IMG/VR virus record: IMGVR_UViG_3300021142_000157
Span: 1 to 26,598 of that record
Length of the DNA: 26,598 bases
Direction: 5' to 3' (one strand)
Source: a virus
Below, in pieces: positions 21,523 through 26,598 of the stretch. The position numbers and the translations under genes are program-made. Every line of letters starts with the position of its first letter. The first letter of the stretch is position 1. A model generated the notes under the pieces. That model saw only the letters and a list, made by a program, of their open reading frames with translations. It did not search any database and was not told the origin of the DNA.

Positions 21523-22148
21523 TCACCCCCGAATTGTTGTCTGGCGCAGGCCTGTGTTCGCCGTCTTTGGCTGACCAATGGGCGGCGCCGCTTGAGGCTA
21601 CTGCGGAACGGTTCCAGATTGACTCTGACTTGCGTGTGGCTGGGTTTCTGTCACAAATTGCGCATGAGTCCGGCGGGTTCCGGTTTGTGGTGGAGAACCT
21701 GAATTATTCGGCGGCATCGTTGTTGGCCGTCTTCGGGAGGTACTTCAATGGACCGCAAGCCACGCAGTATGAGCGTCAGCCAGAAAAGATTGCAAACCGG
21801 GTGTATGCCAACCGGATGGGCAACGGTGACGAAGCGTCGGGTGACGGTTGGAAATACCGTGGCAGGGGTCTTGTGCAGCTTACGGGCAAGGACAACTACA
21901 TTGCTTTTCAGGCGGCGTGTGCGGCAGACATTGACGGCAACGTCGTGACCAACCCCGACCTGGTCGAGGCATCTGATCTTGCTTCGTTGTCCGCCGGTTG
22001 GTTTTGGTCCACCCATCACCTGAACGAAATTGCGGACACGGGCGATGTGGCCGCGATGACTCGCCGGGTGAACGGTGGCCTGAACGGATTGGACGATCGG
22101 ACCGCGAAGTACCTGGCGATTCGTGCGTACCAGACTGCTCAAAAATGA
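21519..22148 (+). CDS. GH19-family endolysin
   Basis: 209 residues. FLSQIAHESGGF (catalytic Glu50) and GDGWKYRGRGLVQLTGKDNY are signatures of glycoside hydrolase family 19 chitinase-like phage endolysins; the C-terminal part (SAGWFWSTHHLNEIAD, VNGGLNGLDDR) also fits. It cuts beta-1,4 bonds of the peptidoglycan glycan strands. No signal peptide is seen, so it needs a holin for export. It is coupled to Rz (ATGA overlap) and followed by a weak terminator, ending the lysis block. Confidence 0.93.
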   Translation: MITPELLSGAGLCSPSLADQWAAPLEATAERFQIDSDLRVAGFLSQIAHESGGFRFVVENLNYSAASLLAVFGRYFNGPQATQYERQPEKIANRVYANRMGNGDEASGDGWKYRGRGLVQLTGKDNYIAFQAACAADIDGNVVTNPDLVEASDLASLSAGWFWSTHHLNEIADTGDVAAMTRRVNGGLNGLDDRTAKYLAIRAYQTAQK

Positions 22149-22211
22149 TGTGGAGTTTTGAAAAAAAGTCCTGTAAAATCAAGGGCAGGGGACTCGCGTC
22201 CTCAGAAAATG

Positions 22212-22231
22212 AACCCGCCACCGTGCGGGTT
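22212..22231 (+). terminator. Probable intrinsic terminator after the endolysin gene
   Basis: AACCCGC, loop CACCGT, GCGGGTT, followed by a broken U-rich stretch (TATGCATTTTTA). The stem is strong but the U-tract is interrupted, so efficiency may be partial. Confidence 0.6.
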
Positions 22232-22281
22232 TATGCATTTTTACCCCTACACCACGGTTTCGCATAAAGCGGAATACGCAA

Positions 22282-22485
22282 ATGGCGATCAATTTTTACT
22301 CCCCTGAGTGGCATCAGATAGCCCGATGGGTTGAAGCGGAAATTGACAAGGTTCGCCGAAAGAATGATGCGCTCGGTTTGTCTTCGGACGATACCGCTGC
22401 GCTGCGCGGAGAGATCCGTGCGTTCAAACGCTTGCTCGGCCTGAAGGAAGCTTCTGCCCGAGATGCGGTTGCCGAGTCGGAATAA
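22282..22485 (+). CDS. Small helical hypothetical protein
   Basis: 67 residues, MAINFYSPEWHQIARWVEAE, continuing IDKVRRKNDALGLSSDD and EIRAFKRLLGL. Almost entirely charged amphipathic helix. It stands between the lysis block and the scaffold gene and is followed by a UUCG hairpin. Similar short helical proteins occur beside phage capsid genes; function unknown. Confidence 0.7.
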   Translation: MAINFYSPEWHQIARWVEAEIDKVRRKNDALGLSSDDTAALRGEIRAFKRLLGLKEASARDAVAESE

Positions 22486-22506
22486 TCCCACTTGGTATTT
22501 ATGACA

Positions 22507-22527
22507 GGCACCTTCGGGTGCCGTTTT
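22507..22527 (+). terminator. UUCG hairpin terminator before scaffold gene
   Basis: GGCACC, UUCG, GGTGCC, then GTTTT. Short U-tract, so it could also be a processing or stability hairpin. Confidence 0.7.
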
Positions 22528-22546
22528 CATTTGTAGGAGGGTAAAC

Positions 22547-23443
22547 GTGGCCGATACGCTCACCACGGAGCAGATGCAGGAAGCATGGGACGAAGAGGCA
22601 AAAGCCCGTGAGGCTGGCGAAACGCCACCCGTACAGGTTGTCCAGGCGCCGGTTGAAGAACCGCCGCAAGTCGAACCAGAATCCGCACCTACCCCGGTAG
22701 CTGATGATCCACTAGCGTCTCTCCCCCCCGAGGTCCGAGCCAAACTGGCGAAGATCGACGAGATTGAGAACGCCAACTCCCAACTGCTGCACGAACTAAA
22801 GACAACCCAAGGTCGGGTGTCGGCAATGCAGTCTTACATCGATACGGCCAAAAAGGCGCAGCAGACCGTTGCCCCTGGACAGGCTCCGACCGATGCACAG
22901 ATCGCGAGCGCCGTGCAGAACCCGCAGGAGTGGGAAGCTTTGAAGGCCGACTATCCCGAATTCGGGGTGGCGCTGGACAAGAAGATTCAAGCCGAAATGG
23001 CCGCAATCCGACAAATCCCGGCTGGGCTGAAACCTGAAGACGTAGCCAATTTGGTGCGTGAACAGGTGGTAGCCAATCAGGTCGAGATAAAGCAACTGCT
23101 CCAAGAGGCCAAGATCGAAGGCAAGTACGAAGATTGGCGGGAAGTGGTCCAGACAAAGGACTTCGCCGCATGGTTGGAAGTACAGAAGCCCGAGGTCAAG
23201 GTCCTGGCCAATAGCGACCAGGCAAAAGATGCCATCAAGATGCTGGATCTTTTCCACACCGCTAAAGCCAAACCCGTCGAAACGATTCGACAGGAACGCG
23301 AAAGCCGGCTTGCCGCTGCTGCCGCACCGACCAAAGGCGGGACAGTCCCGCCACCGAAGTCCTTGGACAGCATGACTCCCGAGGAACTTTGGAATCTTGA
23401 GGCCAAACTGCGCGAACAAGAAAAAGCGCAGCGAGGTTTTTGA
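22547..23443 (+). CDS. Scaffolding-like protein
   Basis: 298 residues with GTG start and a strong GGAGGG seven bases upstream. Charged and almost wholly helical: an acidic Pro-rich N-terminus (VQAPVEEPPQVEPE), a coiled-coil stretch (~60-110), then mixed helices (AKIEGKYEDWREVVQTKDFAAWLEV), ending EELWNLEAKLREQEKAQRGF. Composition and the position immediately before the capsid gene are typical of phage scaffolding proteins, which guide capsid assembly and leave before packaging. Scaffolds diverge quickly, so no family name is claimed. Confidence 0.75.
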   Translation: MADTLTTEQMQEAWDEEAKAREAGETPPVQVVQAPVEEPPQVEPESAPTPVADDPLASLPPEVRAKLAKIDEIENANSQLLHELKTTQGRVSAMQSYIDTAKKAQQTVAPGQAPTDAQIASAVQNPQEWEALKADYPEFGVALDKKIQAEMAAIRQIPAGLKPEDVANLVREQVVANQVEIKQLLQEAKIEGKYEDWREVVQTKDFAAWLEVQKPEVKVLANSDQAKDAIKMLDLFHTAKAKPVETIRQERESRLAAAAAPTKGGTVPPPKSLDSMTPEELWNLEAKLREQEKAQRGF

Positions 23444-23472
23444 AACCCATTTGATTTGAAGGAGTGACCATC

Positions 23473-24534
23473 ATGGCCACGCAAAATTACGGCACAGTAG
23501 CCTCGCGGAACCTAATCCGCGCCGCCCAAGGCATGTTGGAACATGCCCAACCCATTACCGTTCTGGGCGACTTCGGCACCCAGCGCGAGATGCCCCAGAA
23601 CCAAACCGACACGCTCGTGTTTCGTCGCATTCTGCCCTTCGGAGCCGTTGCCGCTGGCAGCACGATTGAAGGCTCGGCGCGTTACGCCGGCACCCCGGTC
23701 ATCGCCGCCACCGACTTCGTCTTGTCGGAAGGTGTGACGCCCAACGCAAACACGATCTCGGCGCAAGACGTTTCGGTCCAACTTCAGCAATTCGGCGTTC
23801 TGTTCAAGTTCTCGAGCAAGACCGAATTGCTGTACGAAGATGACATCCCCGGCGAGATGGTCAAGATCACGGGCGAGACGATGGCCGAAGTTCTGGAAAT
23901 GGTGCGCTACGGTGTACTGAAAGCCGGCTCGACGGTGATCTACGCAAACGGAACGACCCGCGCCGGCATCAATACCGCGGTCAGCCTGAACTCGCTGCGC
24001 AAGGCCGCTCGTACTCTGGAAGCAAACCGCGCCCGTCGCGTCACCTCGCGTGTCGCCCCTGGTCCGAACTTTGCGACCCGTGCCGTGCAGCCGTCGTTCA
24101 TCGTGTTTGTTCACACCGATGTGGTGTCGGATATCCGCAACCTTCCCGGCTTCACCCGTGTCGAGGAATACGGCAGTTTCAAGCCGATTCACGATCGCGA
24201 GATCGGCGCTGTCGAGGACTTCCGCTTCGTGTCTTCGCCCCTGCTCAAGTCGTTCCTCGCGGCTGGCGCCGCTGTGGCCGGCACGACCATGCTGTCGATT
24301 GGCGGATCGAACATCGACGTTTATCCGCTGATCGTCATCGGTGAAGATGCGTGGGGTCAGGTGGCTCTCAAGGGCATGTCGGCGATCAAGCCGGTTGTGC
24401 TGAAGGCCTCGCAGACCAGCCATGCCAACCCGCTCGGCCAGTTTGGCTATGTGGGCGCATCGACCTGGTTCAACGCGGTCCGGCTGAACGATTCCTGGAT
24501 GGCTCGCATTGAGGTCGCCGTCACGGCGCTCTGA
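23473..24534 (+). CDS. Major capsid protein, N4-gp56 family
   Basis: 353 residues. TLVFRRILPFG, then EGVTPNANTISAQDVSVQLQQFG and LTYEDD-like LLYEDDIPGEMVKITGE are signatures of the N4-gp56 capsid family; VHTDVVSDIRNLPGF and EIGAVEDFRFVSSP fit the P-domain. This is an HK97-fold shell protein. Start ATG 23473, with AAGGAG eight bases upstream; a GTG three codons earlier overlaps that site. Codon use is distinctly GC-ending, as expected for a highly made protein. It directly follows the scaffold. Confidence 0.92.
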   Translation: MATQNYGTVASRNLIRAAQGMLEHAQPITVLGDFGTQREMPQNQTDTLVFRRILPFGAVAAGSTIEGSARYAGTPVIAATDFVLSEGVTPNANTISAQDVSVQLQQFGVLFKFSSKTELLYEDDIPGEMVKITGETMAEVLEMVRYGVLKAGSTVIYANGTTRAGINTAVSLNSLRKAARTLEANRARRVTSRVAPGPNFATRAVQPSFIVFVHTDVVSDIRNLPGFTRVEEYGSFKPIHDREIGAVEDFRFVSSPLLKSFLAAGAAVAGTTMLSIGGSNIDVYPLIVIGEDAWGQVALKGMSAIKPVVLKASQTSHANPLGQFGYVGASTWFNAVRLNDSWMARIEVAVTAL

Positions 24535-24542
24535 TGAATTAG

Positions 24543-24558
24543 GAACCCTTCGGGGTTT
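24543..24558 (+). terminator. UUCG hairpin after capsid gene
   Basis: GAACCC, UUCG, GGGTTT, with no U-tract afterwards (CTAGTTC). Probably an attenuator or 3'-end stabiliser that sets capsid mRNA level rather than a full terminator. Confidence 0.55.
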
Positions 24559-24585
24559 CTAGTTCTCCACACAGGAGATCACAGC

Positions 24586-25044
24586 ATGAACAATCTTCAA
24601 AAGCTCACGACCGAGAATCGGTTCGATGACATCACGGCGAACCGTTGGCGCGGCCCCCACACGGGAGCGGTGTTCACGGCGAACCTCACTGCGGCTGCAA
24701 CCGTTCAACCGCTTGATAGCGGCGCGACGTATTTCCTCAGTGCGCTTGCCGGTTTTGCCATCACGCTTCCCGCCCCCGCGCTTGGGCTGACCTACACGTT
24801 CGTCGTGCAGACTGCCCCGACTTCCAACGGCTACACGATCACCACGAACGGTTCCGCGAACATCTTCTACGGTGCGCACTCGGTTACCGCAACTGGCGGC
24901 GGAAATGCAATTTCTGGTGCTCACGTTTTGACGTTTGTCGCGAACAGTTCCGTTCCCGGCGACAACATCACGCTCACCTCCGATGGCACGAACTGGTATG
25001 TCAATGCCGCTTCGACGCTGAAAGCCAGCATCACCAACGCCTAA
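24586..25044 (+). CDS. Beta-rich virion protein, possible capsid decoration
   Basis: 152 residues rich in Thr, Ala, Asn and Gly with alternating hydrophobic residues (TYFLSALAGFAITLPAPA, TYTFVVQTAPTSNGYTITT), suggesting a beta-sandwich. CAGGAG precedes the ATG. Directly following the capsid gene, this is the usual place of a head-decoration protein; no family match is claimed. Confidence 0.7.
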   Translation: MNNLQKLTTENRFDDITANRWRGPHTGAVFTANLTAAATVQPLDSGATYFLSALAGFAITLPAPALGLTYTFVVQTAPTSNGYTITTNGSANIFYGAHSVTATGGGNAISGAHVLTFVANSSVPGDNITLTSDGTNWYVNAASTLKASITNA

Positions 25045-25071
25045 CCCATTCCACTTTCAAGGACACTCATC

Positions 25072-25503
25072 ATGTACAACCTTTCTGATGTGGTCAACCT
25101 GAACCTGTCGTTGTCTTCGGGCGCGATTGCAGGCGGCACCACGGCGGGTACTTTCAAAACGACCGCTACCATCACCTACCTCATCAACTCCATCTTCAAG
25201 TCGCTTGCCGCGACCGACAACCTTGCCTTCTCCGCAAGCAAGAACCTGGCCAACAACCAATCGTGCCTGTTTGGCATCTGGGTTGATGCTTCGGGCAACG
25301 TCACGACCTCGCAAGGTCCGATCGTTACCACGGGCGATGACTGCCCGCCCCCGATTGCCCCCGCTGCCAGCTTGGCTGCGATCGGCATGATCAAGGTGGC
25401 TTGCTCGTCTTCGCAGACGTTCACGACCGGCACGACCGCGCTCGGCACGGGTAACACCGCGACCTACTACAACGTGGCCGCGATGCCTGGTTACTCGCTG
25501 TAA
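25072..25503 (+). CDS. Virion protein of unknown role
   Basis: 143 residues, Ser/Thr/Ala-rich with beta character (TATITYLINSIFKSLAATDN, GIWVDASGNVTTSQGPIV). AAGGA precedes the ATG. Codons resemble those of the capsid gene, consistent with abundant expression. Possibly a head fibre or second decoration protein. A UUCG terminator follows at 25529. Confidence 0.65.
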   Translation: MYNLSDVVNLNLSLSSGAIAGGTTAGTFKTTATITYLINSIFKSLAATDNLAFSASKNLANNQSCLFGIWVDASGNVTTSQGPIVTTGDDCPPPIAPAASLAAIGMIKVACSSSQTFTTGTTALGTGNTATYYNVAAMPGYSL

Positions 25504-25528
25504 TCCGGCAGTCCAACGCAGTAAGCAT

Positions 25529-25555
25529 GGGGTCACCTTCGGGTGGCCCCTTTTT
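25529..25555 (+). terminator. Strong UUCG intrinsic terminator
   Basis: GGGGTCACC, UUCG, GGTGGCCCC (one G-U pair), then five T. It probably ends the capsid-gene transcript. Confidence 0.88.
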
Positions 25556-25578
25556 CTTACATCTACAGGAGTTAATTC

Positions 25579-25998
25579 ATGGCAACTCGTCACCCCATCC
25601 AAGGGCTTGAAATTACCGATGTTCAGGAAACGATTGAACCCGTGTCTGCATCCGCCGATTTCAGGCAACTGGCCGCAGACGAAGCGTTTATGAATGAAAT
25701 CGTGACCGTTCGTGTCCACGAAACCACGGACGAGAATCAGCCTCCGCACCTGATCGTGAATTGCAACGGCATGAATCAGCCGATCATTCGCGGCCAGGAC
25801 ACGCCGATCAAGCGCAAGTACCTTGAAATTCTGGCTCGCATGAAAGAAACCAAGTACACCCAGGTTCAACATGCGGATGCTCCCGACCGGCTTGATCTTC
25901 GCGCCCGCACGGCGCTCGTCTACCCATTTGATCTGTTGGCTGATCCGAACCCGAAGGGTCGTGCGTGGCTGAATCACATCATTGCCGAGCCGGCGTAA
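25579..25998 (+). CDS. Phage structural protein, hypothetical
   Basis: 139 residues. Segments ADEAFMNEIVTVRVHETTDE and PPHLIVNCNGMNQPIIRGQ, then IKRKYLEILARMKETKY resemble small phage proteins between capsid and tail genes that are often only called 'structural'. ACAGGAG eight bases before the ATG. The protein has mixed alpha/beta character and no hydrophobic spans. Confidence 0.7.
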   Translation: MATRHPIQGLEITDVQETIEPVSASADFRQLAADEAFMNEIVTVRVHETTDENQPPHLIVNCNGMNQPIIRGQDTPIKRKYLEILARMKETKYTQVQHADAPDRLDLRARTALVYPFDLLADPNPKGRAWLNHIIAEPA

Positions 25999-26031
25999 TA
26001 AATAGTTCCGCCAAGTAGTCTGGAGACATAC

Positions 26032-26598
26032 ATGCAAAAATATTTTGATGTTGTCCAGAATTCATTTGGAAAGGCTCTTGGCGGAGCAACGATTACGGTA
26101 TACAACAGCGACGGGTCAAAAGCATCAATATTCAGCGATTCCAGTGGAACCCCGACGGCCAACCCGATTACGGCAGATTCAACCGGAGAGTACTCATTCT
26201 ATGCTGCGAACGGAACGTATAGGCTAACGATTGCATCAAATGGGTACACGACAGAGAACCGCGATGGGGTAACCATATTTGACCCCTCAAGCGCAGTTCA
26301 AATTAATGGCGCCCTTGGGACTCCCACAAGCGGTAATTTTTCAGCCGGCACTTTTACTTGGCCGACATTTAACCAAAGCACGACGGGAAGTGCGGGGAAT
26401 GTTTCACATGCGCTGACGTTTGGCACTGGACTATCTGGTACGTCATACGATGGTTCTGCCGCAATTACTGTGACGATCGATAGCACGGTTGCCACACTGT
26501 CTGGATCGCAAACATTAACAAACAAAGCACTCAGTGGCTCGAGCAATACTTTTAGTTCGATTCCGACCTCTGCTTTGACCGGAACAATTAGCAACGCG
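26032..26598 (+). CDS. Tail fibre-like protein, N-terminal part (cut by window)
   Basis: 189 codons open to the right edge. The N-terminus (MQKYFDVVQNSFGKALGGAT, then ITVYNSDGSKASIFSDSSGT and TADSTGEYSFYAANGTYRL) resembles a carboxypeptidase-regulatory-like beta sandwich seen at the start of tail fibres. After residue ~95 come fibre-type repeats: GTPTSGNFSAGTFTWPTFNQ and GSQTLTNKALSGSSNTFS, SALTGTISNA. Such proteins bind the host receptor, with the specific tip beyond the window. ATG 26032 follows TGGAG. Codons are more AT-ended than in the capsid genes, suggesting different ancestry or lower expression. Confidence 0.85.
   Translation, partial: MQKYFDVVQNSFGKALGGATITVYNSDGSKASIFSDSSGTPTANPITADSTGEYSFYAANGTYRLTIASNGYTTENRDGVTIFDPSSAVQINGALGTPTSGNFSAGTFTWPTFNQSTTGSAGNVSHALTFGTGLSGTSYDGSAAITVTIDSTVATLSGSQTLTNKALSGSSNTFSSIPTSALTGTISNA

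Noticed and set aside
22149-22185. Promoter after the endolysin gene (TTGAAA and TAAAAT)
   Set aside because: The two hexamers are only 10 bases apart, and no good -35 is found at 16-18 bases.
1-26598. tRNA genes, integrase, attachment site, diversity-generating retroelement
   Set aside because: None seen in this window; they may lie beyond either edge.

Overview
The window is most of the genome of a temperate tailed bacteriophage (or prophage), cut at both ends. It has a lambda-like order: repressor, Cro and CII genes; replication and recombination genes; a Q-like gene; a late promoter; terminase; portal; lysis genes; scaffold; capsid; tail fibre. The large portal protein and N4-gp56-type capsid protein suggest a short-tailed (podovirus-like) virion. 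No tail tube or tape-measure gene is seen, but the right side is cut. The GC-rich codons and protein styles suggest a proteobacterial host, perhaps Burkholderiales; this is inference only.

Left arm (1-1.1 kb, minus strand): a protein built of 9-residue repeats (27-bp DNA repeats) and an unknown gene, read leftward from a promoter that carries an operator. Immunity region (1.2-3.0 kb): a LexA/CI-like S24 repressor with a downstream membrane-protein gene (minus strand), facing Cro-like and CII-like genes (plus strand). The same near-palindrome, GTACCC-NN-GGGTAC, lies in the same register inside the leftward promoter (1136-1164) and the rightward promoter (2339-2367), so one repressor probably controls both.

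Early arm (3.0-10.3 kb, plus strand): ParB-like protein, SF2 helicase with zinc ribbon, Toprim primase-like protein, an unexplained 335-bp stretch, DUF5710 and Lar-like zinc proteins, a wrecked C5 cytosine methyltransferase, DUF1367-like, Ref/HNH-like and RusA proteins, a Q-like zinc-finger protein, and several small unknowns. Most of these genes overlap by 1-11 bases and look translationally coupled.

Late control (10.35-10.67 kb): an AT-rich patch with two direct repeats 21 bp apart, a near-consensus promoter, and a leader of about 207 nt with strong nested hairpins that ends at an intrinsic terminator. This matches the lambda pR'/6S RNA/tR' layout, with the Q-like gene just upstream.

Late arm (10.7-26.6 kb, plus strand): small leader genes, TerS, TerL, portal, virion proteins, and a lysis block made of a holin-like protein, other small membrane proteins, overlapping spanins Rz/Rz1 and a GH19 endolysin. 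Lying among the lysis genes are a SprT-like metallopeptidase and a metallophosphoesterase interrupted by a 327-residue intein placed directly after its active-site GNHD motif. Scaffold, capsid, three small virion proteins and the start of a tail fibre follow. UUCG-capped hairpins separate several of the late genes.
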